Shown here piece after piece: positions 38,784-52,230 of a stretch of 64,000 nucleotides of DNA. Made by a program: the position numbers and the translations under genes. The DNA is from Agelaius tricolor (taxonomy: Eukaryota; Chordata; Aves; Passeriformes; Icteridae), in contig JALJCS010000006.1 in NCBI GenBank assembly GCA_023055355.1, positions 32,618,501 to 32,682,500 on the forward strand, in the 5' to 3' direction. Each line of letters opens with the position of its first letter. Within the stretch, counting starts at the first letter, position 1. The notes under the pieces were generated by a model, which saw only the letters and a list, made by a program, of their open reading frames with translations, did no database searches and was not told where the DNA came from.

Positions 38784-39244
38784 GTGAGTGGAGTCAGCGG
38801 TGATATTAATTGAGTCCTCAGCACTAGCTCTGGCTTGTATAATGCCTCCTGATATATTAACACATGTCTAATAATAATATGTGTGTCAGGGGTTTCTTTT
38901 GTGGGTTTTTTTTTAAGACCTGCTTCCCCTCAATTCTCTCCTTTCCCACAAGACACTGTTACAAAATATTTCAAGCAAATACTGCAGCCAGTCAAAAGCG
39001 AGATGGTACAAGTGCTCCTCAAGCTGCTTCTGTGATTTTTCTCATCCCAAAGCCTAATGTTTCAAGACATGTATTGCAGATTCCTTTAGGGACTATCAAG
39101 AGAGGACACACTAGGTAGAACACATTTATCTGTCTTCTGTTGAGATGTATAATGGAATATGTTGCTATTAGAAGGCCCTAACCCTCCTGCGGTTTTCTTT
39201 CTATTTTAAATACTTAAATACAATGATATCTTATTAGGTGATTT

Positions 39245-39280
<36 letters not shown>

Positions 39281-41970
39281 TTTTAGTCTTTAAGACATCT
39301 TCCTACTAAATATTTTGTGTGCAACCTGTAGATAAATTTTGCCCAAGGGTGTGCATTTGGGATTCCTGTCCTTTTGACTGGTGCTCTGCCATATGTCTCC
39401 AAGGGCAAAACCTGACTTGTAACATTAGATGTTTAATGAGCTTAAAAAAACCCTGAAGTGACAAGGATTTTACCTGCTGAGATTTGAACTGGGGTGTGTG
39501 TGGTTTTTTCAGTGATTTTGCAGTGGTGAGGGAAGTTCCCCCACACGCAGTGATGAGGGAAATTCCATGTGTGGCACTTCTGACCCTAATTTGTTTTAGT
39601 AACAAGAGTTTGTGAGTAAAATCTTCAGACAAGGTCATCTTTTGGGCTTTTGCCATGGGCTTCCTGTGTGCATCCATGACACATGATACAGCTTATCCAT
39701 TTTCCAGAGTCCTCCTCTCTTAATTAGTGAACCTTTCCCTGTTTCAACTGTATGTTGGGAGTTTTCATCTGGGTAAGATATTTACAACTCCTTAGGTTCT
39801 ACTGGAAGAGGGATGGGTGACTGTTAATGAAGTGTAGGTGTTGATTTTGCCAAGAGCTGAAATAAGGAGAGGCAGAAGCCTTCAGTCCAGTTAACAACTG
39901 GCTGAGTGGCTTTGCTGTTTCACTACGTGGGAGTTTTTCCATGGGAGGCAGAGTGCATCTTTTGGATTATCCCTCAGGCTGAGAATATGTCCCTTTAGAT
40001 TTCCACATTCAGAGTTAAACTTTCACCATTCTGTCACAGACGTAGAATAGAAGTATCTGAGTTGAATTGTGATGTTTATTTACCTTTTTGATGAAACTAA
40101 ATCCACTGAAATCAGTGGACTTGAGTGTTTTCATGTCAACTCTCAATTAGTTTCCTCAGTGGAGGAGAAGCTGATCCAGACAAGCTCTTTTAGGTGTTCA
40201 GAGAGCAACTTTGGTTGCATGCTGTTACAATTTGGAAAGATGAACAATGTAGATGTAAATTCCATCTTAAAAAACATTTAACTTCCCATTCCCCAACATG
40301 ACCCCTGTTTGTAAAAAATGAGGACTTGACACAAGTGCATAATGCAGAGCTGCTGTCCAGCTAAACTGGCTGGGGCTTCTCTCCTAGCCCCTGCAGATGT
40401 GTGCTGAGGGCTGATGGAGTCAACCTTCTGCACAAGGAATAAAGTAGACTTAGAAAAAAGACAGAGAAGTCTGGGCTGGAGGAACAGTTTCTCCTCTGTT
40501 GCCACACACCCTGTTTAAGCTGCTTGATTTCATCATGAAGAGAGAGTGTGGCATCCATGAAGGAAAATCCATTTTCAGGAGAAATAAATGTGGGGTTTTT
40601 TCACCCCTTTCATGATTTCATTGAGCAAAGTCTTTCTCAGACATTCCCCTTGTTCTTAACATAAATTCCTAATGCTGCATTTCTTCCAGATGAGTAAGCA
40701 GTGAACCAGGATTTCACAGTGAGAAAAAGGTCTTTGGGATTTCTTTCTTTTCCAGTTTTTTTTTTTCATTTTTTCCTCCAGAGAACTCAATTCCATTATT
40801 TATGCTGCTTTGTCTACGGGTTTAGAGAGATTCTCAGAAGGTGTAACATATGGCAATTATTTATACTTTAGCCACAAGCAAAGTCACTTAGCCAAGAGTA
40901 TACTGTGTTGAAACCATTAGGTCCCTTTAGCTCTGTTGTTGCCATTGTTTTTTGTCTCCTATGTACCTGTTGATTTAAAGAGCTGCTTTTAATTTTTTTT
41001 TTCCTCAAGCCTTGGTGATACTACTTTTGGCTTTTGGTAGTCCTGAAATAACCCAGTTGAAACCTCTCAGTAGCAAAGTTCTGTGTATGCACATTCTGGT
41101 GAAGGAAACTTCACAGAGCCATTCTGCTGTTCGAGCCCAAATGTGCAAGTGCTTGGGAGTTTATTCAAGCTTGTCTCTTCTTTGTTTTGTTCAAAAAAAG
41201 TTATTTCTGTTAGAAGTCTGTAATCAGATTGTAAAACAAACTTAGCACACTGATTAGTTTCTTACAAAAAACATCTCTCCACCTTCTCTGCTTGACAAAG
41301 GAGAATAATTTGATTTAGTATCATAAAGGGTCATAACTAGCTGCTATAAAACTGTGCACCATTTAATTGCCACTTCAAATCAAGTCAAAGTATCAGATAT
41401 TTCCAAAATTAAAGACGTGTTTTGCCTGAATACTTTTGGATAGAAAAAAAGCTGGCTTATTTAGTTATTTTTATAGCTGTTCATCAGATATATGTTGCAG
41501 AAAGACACAAAAGCAGAAAAATCCAGTAAAGTGATTTAAGATTTGCCTCATTACTTAGCATTTGCCGTGGGCTAAGAGTATACAGAACAGCAGCTATTGC
41601 AGATGCTCAGGCACGTGGTGACTTGTGAGGCTGTGGTAGCTGGAGTGGGTGTCTGAGACCCTTAGAATCTAAAACTTGGACTGTAATTTTTTCCAAGCAG
41701 TTGCATGACACCTTACGGTTTGTCACCCCAGAGAGCACGGCAGCAAATGTGTTTCTAAATCAAGTACAGCTATTTGTTACTCATACTCACTTGTATTTTC
41801 AAATATTCTGTTTCCTGTGCCATTTGGACACATTTCTAGCTGGATAAATTTCTTTCTGTCTCTCATTTTTGAAATTCTGTCCAATGCCAAAAGTTTATTA
41901 GAGAATTAAATTCTTCTTTTTTTTCTTTTTTTTCTCTCTTCCTCTCTCTCTTTCTGTGTTTGCCTGACAG
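38784..41970 (+). other. CREB5: CREB5 intron between the two zinc-finger exons
   Basis: A 3187-bp intron with GTGAGT donor and ACAG acceptor. It holds a nine-copy TTTA repeat (39244-39279) and otherwise AT-rich unique-looking sequence. The acceptor is preceded by a long T/C tract with several CTCTCT runs (about 41912-41955). Open frames inside, such as 39306-39677 on the minus strand, show no family resemblance. I see no mobile element with recognisable ends. Confidence 0.85.
39244..39279. repeat. CREB5: TTTA microsatellite
   Basis: Nine perfect copies of TTTA in the first CREB5 intron of the window. Confidence 0.97.
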
Positions 41971-42064
41971 CGTTTTCCAACAGAGGATCATCTGATGATT
42001 CACAGGCACAAACATGAAATGACTTTGAAGTTTCCTTCAATAAAAACAGATAATATGTTATCAG
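41971..42064 (+). CDS. CREB5: CREB5 coding exon: zinc finger second half
   Basis: The 94-bp exon follows a polypyrimidine tract and tgacag acceptor and ends at a gtaaga donor (42065). It reads RFPTEDHLMIHRHKHEMTLK, then FPSIKTDNMLS plus the first base of an Asp codon (phase 1 end). It supplies the two zinc-binding histidines (H36 and H40 in the human long-isoform numbering). Joined to the previous exon this gives C-x4-C-x12-H-x3-H, the ATF2-type C2H2 finger, interrupted by a 3187-bp intron between the cysteine and histidine halves. In ATF2 the finger packs next to the activation domain and helps restrain or present it; the same role is inferred here. No frameshift or stop is present, and the amino-acid sequence matches my memory of mammalian CREB5 over this exon, so it is under strong constraint. 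Confidence 0.96.
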
Positions 42065-45000
42065 GTAAGAAGACATGAATTCAAGAGTTGAGATAACTAT
42101 TCAGATGATGTTGAAAGCATGACTCCTATTGGAAAGCTACTGGCAAAATCACTCCAAGATTGGTTTTAAAAAGCCTCAGCTCCAATTAAATAACCAGGAG
42201 AGGTGGATTGAGCTAGAATGCATATATTTGAATAAAAAGACAGTTGCCATTCTTCTGCCTTCATATAAGTTTGCCATGAGAGGGAAAGAAATCATTGAAC
42301 CTCGGGCATGCTGGCAGCTCTATCATTGATTTCCAGTGAAATACAGGCACTTAAGCATGTGTCACTTGGGAGCCCAGCAGTGAGAGTGTTAATGAAGTAC
42401 ATTTGTGCTGTTGCTGGAAGAATTGCTATTTAGGCTGGACAGACTCCCTTCAGCAACTGGAAGAGGCCACATTGTGGGGGCCACCTGTGCGGTGACTCAG
42501 GAACTGGCCCCTGTAAATAGCCATAACCAGAAAGGTGAACAAGTGGGTGATATCCAGTGCTCTTTCCCCATCTCTCTCTGCACTTCCCCCTTCATAGGCA
42601 GGGTTATTTGGTATTAGGTACAATTGTACCCTATAATTTCTTGAGTAGTATATTTCTTATGCAGTCTTTCTGTGCTCTTCTCTGTGTAACCACATATCGA
42701 TGGCTTGCTGGCCTTCAGCCAGTGTTGGGTAAAGTGAAGGTAGCCCTTCATTTTACTTCTTTCCTCTCCTATTCCCTTTCCTATTGTTCATTCTTTGGGC
42801 TGTAGTAGTGGACTATTTAGAATAGTATCTCTAGAATTTTTCAGGTTTCAAAATAATGGTAGAAAACCCCTCTGTGATGCAAATGTGTGTGTGGATGTTC
42901 AGTAGTGTTTGATATCTGTCTTTTGCAATAGGCTTCTTCAAGATAAATTGTGCCATTTCAGATGCAAATGTATATTTATTAAAGGGACTCCAGCAGGCTA
43001 ACTATTTTCTGGTTAAACTGTTTCCATTTTTATGAAAATCATAATGAAGTAACAATGGCTTGCAAATATTTAGGTTTTTTTTTGTTTGGGTTTTTTTGTT
43101 GGAACTTTAGGCACCAATGAAAAGTTAGACAGCCTTTTTCCCAAATAAAATTTATTTTGCTTTTCATTTTTAAAATGCCATAGTGGACTAAGTTTAGAAA
43201 GAAACAGTACACGGCATTTTGAAGACTAGGTCTTGTAAAGTGCCTGAGTGCCAGCTATGCCCACAGAATCCTGTGTTTGCAAGCACAAATGAGGAAAAGC
43301 TTCTTTTGCATTTGGCTGTGTTCTTTGGCAGTGAAACTGCTCGAAGACATCTGTGCTGTGGGCACATTAGCCCTGTGCAAGTGCTGGCTTTTGTTAAAAC
43401 TTTCTGTTTGGCAAGAACTTTTGTTTGAGTGCAGTTTCTAAGGAATCTATTCTGTCATCAGGAATCCCCTGAGCAGAGTAGCTCCATTTATGTTTGGTAA
43501 CTTCTGTGATTTAGCCATCCTGCTCCTTGCAATGGGTTGCTTTCCTAAGCAAAACAATGTCTGTCTTCCAGCACTACCACTGGTACTGGGCCCCTAAACC
43601 TGCAGTTAGCCAGCTGTACATACTAATGTGGAATTTTCTGGCCAGTAAGACTCTGAGATTGCTTCTAAGGGATGTATTCTTTGAGGTTTGTTTATGATGA
43701 TCCTGTGTAGTAGTGAAAGAATAAAAAGACACATGTGCTCCCAAGGACTGTGGCCAATGTTCCTGACCATAATGCCCTGGCAAATTGGTTCTGCTGGTGT
43801 ATTGATTCCTCTTTTTGTGTTTGTTTGCTGAATTTGTTTGGCATTTTGCAGTCCTTACTCAGGAAGCATCATAGATCATCTACTCTCTGCAGGAAGACAT
43901 TGAAAAATAGTTGTTTCATTGCCCACTGAAACCCTGGGGAAATCTAAATACCTTAAAGTTTAAGATGTTTTATTCTTAGATTTCAGAATGAAAAATTAAT
44001 GATAAATGGGGAAAAGAGACATACTTTTCTCTTAGACATTTGTCTTCATGTCTTCCTTGTTTTTTGCATTTTTGCTTATGCGACTTTTAAAAAAAATGTT
44101 CCTGTCATCAGTAGGTTCAAAGAATTGCAGCAGCAATTGCCCTGTAATAAGCCAGGTGCAGTGTTAGTTTTCCCCCCCCCCCTCTTTCTCCTAAGCTGCC
44201 TAGAAGTCAGATTTCCTAATTTTTTTCCAGTATGTTGTGTACTATCTTTTAATTTGTTGTGCATGATCCATATATTATCAACAATTAGTCATGAAAAATA
44301 ACACACTGTATGCTTTCAGGTAGACATTAAAATTATTTACCCTGTTTACAGAGGTGGCTTAATCCAAAGTCTGGGTTCACTATAATATCAGTAATATTTA
44401 ACACACATTAAACAGGTTTTCTATAAACTGTTCCTGGAAGTAGGCACTGAAACTGTTGATTTTGTACAAGACATCTTAGAAACTAAGCAAAATATGACTT
44501 GGGAAGAAGTAACTTGTTTTTTGGGTGAAATCTGTGTTTGGATCTAAAATATAAGCTTCTAAGGGAGAGGTAAAGTTATGTTATATGTGAAGTTATATGT
44601 TGTTATGGAGGTGGGGTCAGTGTCTAATAAACAATGGTGCATGACCTGATTGCAGCAATTGGTGCTGTGCTGGTTTACCAGGTATGTCTTTCCAGGAGCT
44701 TCCAAGCTATCAACTAGCTTCACTATGTTTTCTGCCTGGCTTATTTTGTTTTCATGCTGGCTTAAGAAGAACAAGTTATATTAAGTCTGTTCAACCAATC
44801 TCTTGAACCAATTCAGAAACTCCAGCTACCCATGTACACCAAACTGCTTTCTGTTCTCTGAATGTATAAATGGAAGGAAAATCCACTAGAGGCATTGCAC
44901 TAAAATGCAAGTGATACTTTTGTTGCACAACTTGACAATACAATTCTGTCTTTTAGAATTAATTGTATTTCTTCCTCTTTGTTTTATATATTTTATTTTT

Positions 45001-48000
45001 GTTTGTTAGAAAGTCTTGTTAAGAATATGGATAAAGAGTCATTGGTGTTTTCCATTTCCATCTTTCCAGCTAAAAAAGAGCTGTTTGAGATAACACAGGA
45101 TATCTTATGTAAGTTTTGCATGCTAGTCACCATTGCAGGCCACTTTATAGCTAAACTGACTGAAATAGATATCAGCTCTTTGCTGTTGTAGAGTGAACAG
45201 TGTTTGCATTGCTTTGAAACTCTACATTGTGTTGTGTGACAAAGCTTTTGTGTTTAAACACCAAAATATTAATGTCTGTAGAATAGATTGCTTCCTCCAG
45301 GGAAATAATAAAAGCCCTGTGGGACTGAACTTTGGGAGCTGGGGATTATCTACATAGAAACCTTTTTTCCTTCCTCATTCTATTTAATGAAACCAAATCC
45401 TCTAGAGTTTTGGTGATAAAGCCCACTGTGGAGGTAGAAACAGTTTTCTCTAGATGGAAGAAGTGCCTGTAATAAAGGAAGTGCAAAGGTATTCCTTTTC
45501 CCAAATAACGCCTGTGATAGTGAGGTAATTTGCATCACTCTTGGTTGCCTTAATTTTTCCCTCCTTGTAGTTCACAGAGGGGTTTATCTAGGCATGAATT
45601 TTGAGGTGTGCGAAATGATTGGGTGTGAGGACTCATAGTGTAGTTTGTTTTCTTGCTTGCTTCTGTGTCCCTCGCTTTATCAAAAATGAAATTAAACATT
45701 TTCTTACATTTACTGTTCAGTTTCAGAGTGACCAGAAGACTTTAAAAATTGGTTGTACCCAGTATGTTTATCCCTCCAGGAAAGTCCAACCAGCACTTTA
45801 AAGAGTACATATTTAGGCAGTAAAGTTCTTGGTAGCCCTCGTCTGGGTGGGAGCAGTTTCACCACCTATGTTTGGGTGCACTTCTTCCTCTCCTCTTTCT
45901 CCACCTGGTTGTTGTGTTATGATGTTGAACTCCTAAGTGCACTTGGGTGGAAACCTGTGAAATCAATGAAGAAACTTTTCTAAACTTCTCAGGACATTCC
46001 TCTGTCTTTGTGGCTGCTTGATGGGCAGCCCTTCAAATTTCTGTGCTAGCCCCATTACTCTGACTTTGTTATCATTGTATGAAAGCACAACATGGGTAAG
46101 TGTATAACTTCAACAGAGCCCACAGCTGAACAAGCCAAGTGTCTATTATTATTGCACATCAGACTAAACAATTTTTTTTTTTTTGGAAAGAAAAAGGAAG
46201 GATCAAGTTACACACTTTGCAGCTTGGCTGTTAGGTATCTTTCACCAAATCAGATTTTTTTTCTTTTTTCTCAAAATGAAAGCTTGTTTCAAATAAGTGT
46301 CCTTTGATTCTCCAGGGCTTTTTTAAACTGGTAGCATGCTTTAAAGTTTCCTTTTGTGTTTTGAGGGATGAAATTCAGGAATTCAAGGTAATTTTACAAA
46401 ACACATTCTGGATGAATCAAGTAAGTTTCTGTATAGCAAGCTAATGTTGTATTTCCTTAGCTGTTGTTTTGAAAACAATGTATTGAGACTGAGTGTCCTT
46501 TCTGAGACTATTATTTCAATCCCCACTCCCCTAAATGAACAACAACAAAGAAACCCCCATGTATTGCCAAACATTGTGAGTACATAATGGAACCTTTTGA
46601 CTTTGTTGAAGACTACAAGTTCCCCATTGCCTTAACACACGTATATTTTTTATGAGTCTGAAAAATCAGGTATCACTTCAGACATTGAGGACAGGTATTC
46701 AAAAGTCAGCAAGCAAAATATACACAGTATATGAAAGTCTGGCCTGAATATGATTGCTGAGTGCATCTGAAATCCCTTCCTGTCAGAAACAGTAGGTTAA
46801 CTTGGGATCATATTGGCTTGCTCTTGGCTTATATATTGTCCATTTACTTTTTTGAGACTTATTTAAACTTGATGTTTCTTGCAGCCTTTGTGGTCATGGC
46901 TGTGTCATCAGAGAGGCTGATTATTCCCCTGAGTAATAGGCTGAACAATATTTTCATGGCCTAGTCTGAATCTGTGTTTAGGCTGTTAATGAATTTGAGA
47001 TAGAAAAAAGTTCCTAAATAATTATCAGATGACAGGTTTACCTATGAAGTGACAGATGGCTAGAGGTAGATGCCTCAAAGGACAGTAAACTGCTTCTAGA
47101 GGATGGAACTAGTTGAGGATGGAAAGATTTTTCCCTGTTGAACGTTGGGATAGCTGATCAGTATCTTGGGTTAACCCAGATAATCCTGTATCCCAAGCTG
47201 CCAATACAAAATACAGTTTGTGACTAATATTAGAGCCCTGGGTTGTGTGAGCAGCAGAGCAGCTTCCTACATAGTGTGTGTCCTCAGCAGGAATGCTGAG
47301 AGTGATGCTGGCTCTGTCTGAGTTTTGGTCCAGATGGGTCTGGCTCCTCCAGTTGCTGAAGTGCAACAAATCAGGGCCCTGTTCTCAGTGAGTCTGCAAT
47401 AGTTGTGGGCGCTGGTGATAGCAACAAAAGCTTTGTTTGTACCAACAGGGAACAATGAGGTCAGGCACAAGCTGTTGGAACTATTAATGCATTTTTAAGT
47501 GCTGAGAATTAGGAATATTTTATTAATTCTGGGAGACCTGATTTTGTAGCTTATGCTAGGGTGTCCCTTGTGATACTCCTCCCAATTAAAACATAAAGGC
47601 TTGCTCAATCTAGGTAAGAGAATTTCTGTGGTGTTGAGAGTGATTTCTTCTACTAATTTGCCCACATCCTAAAGGAGAACTGGTGTTTAGCAGAGACAAA
47701 ATATTTGGTTGCTCGGGAGCAAATCAAGCTCATTAGACTTGGGAGCCTTGAAATCCTGAGACCAATGAGTGCAGTGTATGTGCAGTGTAACTACTTTACT
47801 ACATAAAGTCTTAACATTTTAAAGTCTGGATCTGTATCAGTTCTGCCCTCACAAAGACAGATGTTTTGTGACCTTCTGGTTCCTGTGAATGTTGAAGGCT
47901 GAAGTATTAGAACTAGGAAGGCAGGTCTTGTTTTACATCTGGCTGAGCTGACTTCCAGGAGGTCTGTGGATGAAGCTTAGGCTGGCTGGTTGGTGGTGCT

Positions 48001-50561
48001 CCTTCCTCAGTTGGGAGAAACAAGGGGCTGTCTGTTTTAACAAAAAATCTTGATGTGAATTCCTGGCAGTCTGATTTCTGGAAAATAGGACCTGCAGTAA
48101 CAGTATGGGGTGACTGAGGTAATAAAATAAGATCACCATTTCGATATGTAGGTGGTGTAAACAGTGTCATTATCAGTTTTGATCTTTTGAGATATTAAAA
48201 TACTCAATTGGAAAGTTCAGCTGTAGGTAACATCATTGGTAATCTTGTGGTGCAGAAGACAGATTTTCAGCATGAGTGGAGAAAGGAAGCCATTGAGGCC
48301 CTTGTGCATTTGAAGTCACATTCTTACTCTGGCTTGCTTTTTTCACTGTTAAAATGGATTTACTTCAATGTGATAACTTTCTTTTCTTTTGGTCAGTTCT
48401 GGGCCCAAACAACTCTGAAGAAACCCAGAATTTTTGGTTCTAATGAAAGTAGTGGCATCCACTTTATGAAACCATATTTTCTCATTTTGGCCATGAAATT
48501 GATACCTTGCTTATTTGATATGGCTATATCACTTCTAACAATAAAACATTTCCTCCATTTACCTCACATTCAGATACTAACGTGCTCTTTGTGTCCAGGA
48601 AGGCTTAGTGACAATTGTCTTTGATTTTCTACGAAAGAATGGTGTTTTTCACTAAAGTAGCATTTAATCCTTTTTGGAAATTAAATCTATTTCTCCTGCA
48701 TTTTAGTGCCATTCATTTCCAGCACGAGCTCCAGTCCAAGGGCCGAAACCAACCCTGGTGTAAATCTACTGAGTTTACTGAGGTTACTTCAGAGATTTGT
48801 TTGGCACTGCTTATTTAGGATATGGACCTGTAAAGGGCCAAGTGTCCTTAGCTCCCATCAATGCCAGCACCTTGTTGACTCATCTCCTTGTGCTGAGTTC
48901 TTGCAGGATTCTTAGAAAGTTTTGTTTCTAACTCTGGTAATACAGTCGTTAGCTGTGAAAGGTAATGGATAAATAAGTGTGCATTCCCAAATACTTGAAG
49001 TTTGTTTCCTTTATGTTCATAAGCAGGATGCTCAAGCCAAAAGAAATGAAAACAGAATTTTAACATTAAGGACTTGCATTCTGATGTTCCATCAGAAATA
49101 TGAATGTGAATGAGTGTCTTTGCCCTTGGATTACCTGAAAGTCAAACCTGGAGGACTATGCTTGATACAGGTGGAAATTGCCTTCTCCTGGCTCTATAGT
49201 GGAGGAGGCTGATCCTCTTCCTTAGTTTCTAAGTGAAAACTGCATTTTCTTTTGTGCACCTTGCTTTTGTACTGCTCAATTAAGGGCTGATGTGCATTTC
49301 TATCCTGATCATGTAAAATTCATGGTGTTAGGTAACTGCTGAAAGGGGGTAATATTAGAACTTGACCCAGCTTAGGTAGGTGCAAGAAAGCAATTTTTTC
49401 TGTGTTGAAGTGGGAAGCTTTTTTCTGAGGTCAGAATTGACCCAATATAGGCAACGGGGTTTAATATGACAGAGTTTTCATTCTTTAAAGAATGAAATGC
49501 AAACAATAGGTAGTAGTCAAGGACTATGCTGAAGATTATTTTTTAACAAAGTGAGTCCAATCCTTCTGTAAAATCAAGTACAAAGCAACTTGAGCTGGGA
49601 CAGAGCCCTGGAAGAAGGAGCCAAGATGGAATAATTAAGAACTAGACTCAGAATGAATAGAGATACTTCAGACCTGTGCTTTGGGGAGTCTTTGGTTGCC
49701 AAAATTGGGCTTGATTTTTCATTTCCTGAAGAATGAAACTGAAGTCACTGAAACTACAGTCTGCATGGCAATTTTGCTTGTCTGTCTTGCAGGATTTTGA
49801 AAAGGTATCAGAAAACCTTGCAATTTCTTCAGTCCCTCCTGCCTGTGGCATTAATGAGAATCCTTAATGTATTAATTCTGAGAGGGCAGAAAAATCCTAG
49901 AGATGAAGGCATTGAATTTTTTTTTACTCCAAATTTAATGGTTTTGCATGTATTATCAACACTTCCAGGTATAAAATGCAAAAGGATGCTTCTTCATGGC
50001 CAGAATGTCACTTTTCGTAGCTTTGCAATATGTTATTTAACTCTTCAAAAATTGTGCTGGAAGCAAAACCTCTTGCCATGGCTACCTTTTTTGCTAGGTA
50101 TGTGTATGTTTGAGGTGGTTTTTGAGCACTTGAAGGCATTAACTAGTGTGTATCCACAGCAGTTATCATGCATGCTGTGGTCTGAATGTGCATTACGAGA
50201 TGCGCTGTGCATTGTTCTGCATGAGCCTATTTTTGGAGATTTATAGAGAGTTCTAATGACCATTTATACATGTTAAGGAGATGCACTTGTGTTATGTGCC
50301 CTGCAAAAACCCATGCTGTTGTCTTTCTACCCAAATGATGACTGCTGCCTAGTTTTGGACATTGATGGCAAGCATGGCTGCCTGCAGCGTTTAGTGTCAA
50401 AATTCAGTACTGTGTGTTTTTTTTAATGATGGTGTGGTAGGTAGGGGTGGGAAGGCAAAGAGAAGTTTGGTTAGAACCTCTCTTTTCCTGGAAGTCTATT
50501 TCATTGTCTCCCTCTCCTTTTAATATTGAGCACCAACAATCATTTCTTGTCTTGTTCTCAG
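42065..50561 (+). other. CREB5: CREB5 intron before the Thr-Pro exon
   Basis: An 8497-bp intron with GTAAGA donor and TCAG acceptor. It is AT-rich, with short T and A runs (for example about 43077-43097 and 46171-46182) and one C9 run near 44172. I find no LINE, LTR or RNA gene in it. Small ORFs of 60-150 codons, for example 48208-48624 and 49797-50246, lack any recognisable domain or splice context and are read as chance. Confidence 0.85.
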
Positions 50562-50683
50562 ATCAGACTCCCACACCAACGCGCTTTCTGAAGAACTGTG
50601 AGGAAGTCGGCCTCTTCAACGACATCGACTGCTCCCTAGAGCACGAGTTCAGGAAGGCACAAGAAGAAGAGAACAACAAAAGG
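50562..50683 (+). CDS. CREB5: CREB5 coding exon: Thr-Pro activation segment
   Basis: The 122-bp exon follows the acceptor tgttctcag and ends at a gtgagt donor (50684). It completes the split Asp codon and reads QTPTPTRFLKNCEEVGLFND and on to IDCSLEHEFRKAQEEENNKR, ending in phase 0. The TPTPTRF motif is the ATF2-family site phosphorylated by JNK and p38 on the two Thr-Pro threonines (T69/T71 in ATF2, T59/T61 by CREB5 numbering). The helix FLKNCEEVGLF follows it. From memory human CREB5 reads SEL-D where this has NDI-D, and ESSKR where this has ENNKR, so the acidic stretch after the helix carries most of the differences. The next exon, expected to start with NISMH in mammals, was not found in the remaining 13.3 kb; the Q/P/H-rich centre and the bZIP domain lie beyond the window. 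Confidence 0.96.
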
Positions 50684-52166
50684 GTGAGTGTGAGCACACC
50701 AAGCCCTTCCTCCCCTTTTGATTCCTTGAAACGGTAAGGGAATTGTCCTTTAATCTGGGAGAAAGCAGACTGAGCTCTACTACCTAGTAGTAACCTGTTG
50801 GTTAGAAACTAGGTGGCACTATAAATTGAGACATGCTTTTTAAAACTATTGAAGCAGTTGACAGAAATAAAAACCCCAAACCAACAAAAAACTAGTATTA
50901 AATAATAAAAAAAAAAGTGTAACTGTGTTTGCCAGGGTTTGATTCCAAGTCTCTGCTTTTAAGTAAACTATAACACAAACCACACACCTCTTGACAGAGA
51001 GGCTTGGGAAAATTATATCATCTTTGAAGGGAGGATTGCAAACTGGCTCAAATATGTTACAGGGAAATTTGGCTTATGAAAGGGCATTTACTTAAGAGCA
51101 AATTTTTTTCTTTTTATTTTTTTAAAAATTTCTCCACAACACGTTGCGCCCTTGGATTTATTCATCATCAATACCAGCTTTATTGTGTTTCTGTACTTCT
51201 CATAAAATTGAGCTTGGAAACTTTGACTTGAAACATCTAGTAGATAACATATCCCATTTTCAATTAGTATTCTTTTCGTTTATTCTTAAGTTATTCTGTG
51301 AGTATTCTGAGCTTTAGGTTGAATTATATAGGCCACCTTGTATGTAAGTGTACTCCTGTACCCAAAGACAGTTAAGAGTGTTTTCAGAGATCCTAAAGTG
51401 CTGTTAAAATTTTCAAAGAATGGTAAAAGAGCTTAATGCATGAGAGAGGCCAGCAAGAAAAGAGGTGAAGCTGCATGCTGAGGTGCAGAACAGGAGAGGA
51501 GGCTTGTAGAAAGAGAGGGGAGTCCAGGAGCAGCTTGGTTTTGGCTTACAAGGAAGGGAGTCAAGGTATTGCTTATTTGTGGTTCATAAGGAAAGAGCCT
51601 GGGACAGATAGAGGAGGAGAGGGGCTGTGTCATGGTATGCTGAGCAAGGAATAAGAGTGTCCAAACGTGAGGGAGTTCAAATTTTGGGAAAATAGCACAG
51701 ATTGACTCTCACAGCTTTGTGTATTAGGAAACAGCCATGCATTGAGATAAATTGTCTAATTTTAGACTTGTTAAAAAATTTGCGGTTTAGGTTCTGCTGA
51801 GGGGAGTCTTAGTTAGAATCAGGGAGAACATTTCTGTACATTCCTACTTCTTTGCCATTATGGGATTTTTAAGTTTTTCTCTGTGCCTGGTGTTTATTTT
51901 GCAGGAGTAGGAGAACAGGAGAAATCTACTGAGGTGGACCTGAGTGCAGCTAGCCCCAGACTGCAGCGCTTGATGTTGCAGAGAGATTTCAGTTTGTGAG
52001 GGATAGTTGCAAAATCTGATTAAAACCTAGACAAGGGCATCAAGTTACCTGATAATTCCAGCTGTTTAGCAGTCTCTGGGAGTCTTACTCTTCCCTCCTA
52101 CCAACCCCTGCAGCTGCCATTGGTGATCTCCAGGGAGCAAATAAGTGATCACGGCGGTGGGAAATT

Positions 52167-52230
52167 AAAAAAAAAAAAAAAAAGAAAAAAAGGAATGAAA
52201 AAGGAAAAAAAGGAAAGAAAAAGAAAGGGG
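52167..52230. repeat. CREB5: A/G-only low-complexity tract
   Basis: About 64 bp of A-rich purines with a single T (52196), in the last CREB5 intron of the window. Confidence 0.92.

Noticed and set aside
46091..46103. ATGGGTAAGT, a donor-like site that could pair with the missing Met exon
   Set aside because: It is downstream of the exon at 38712 on the + strand, so it cannot supply its start codon.
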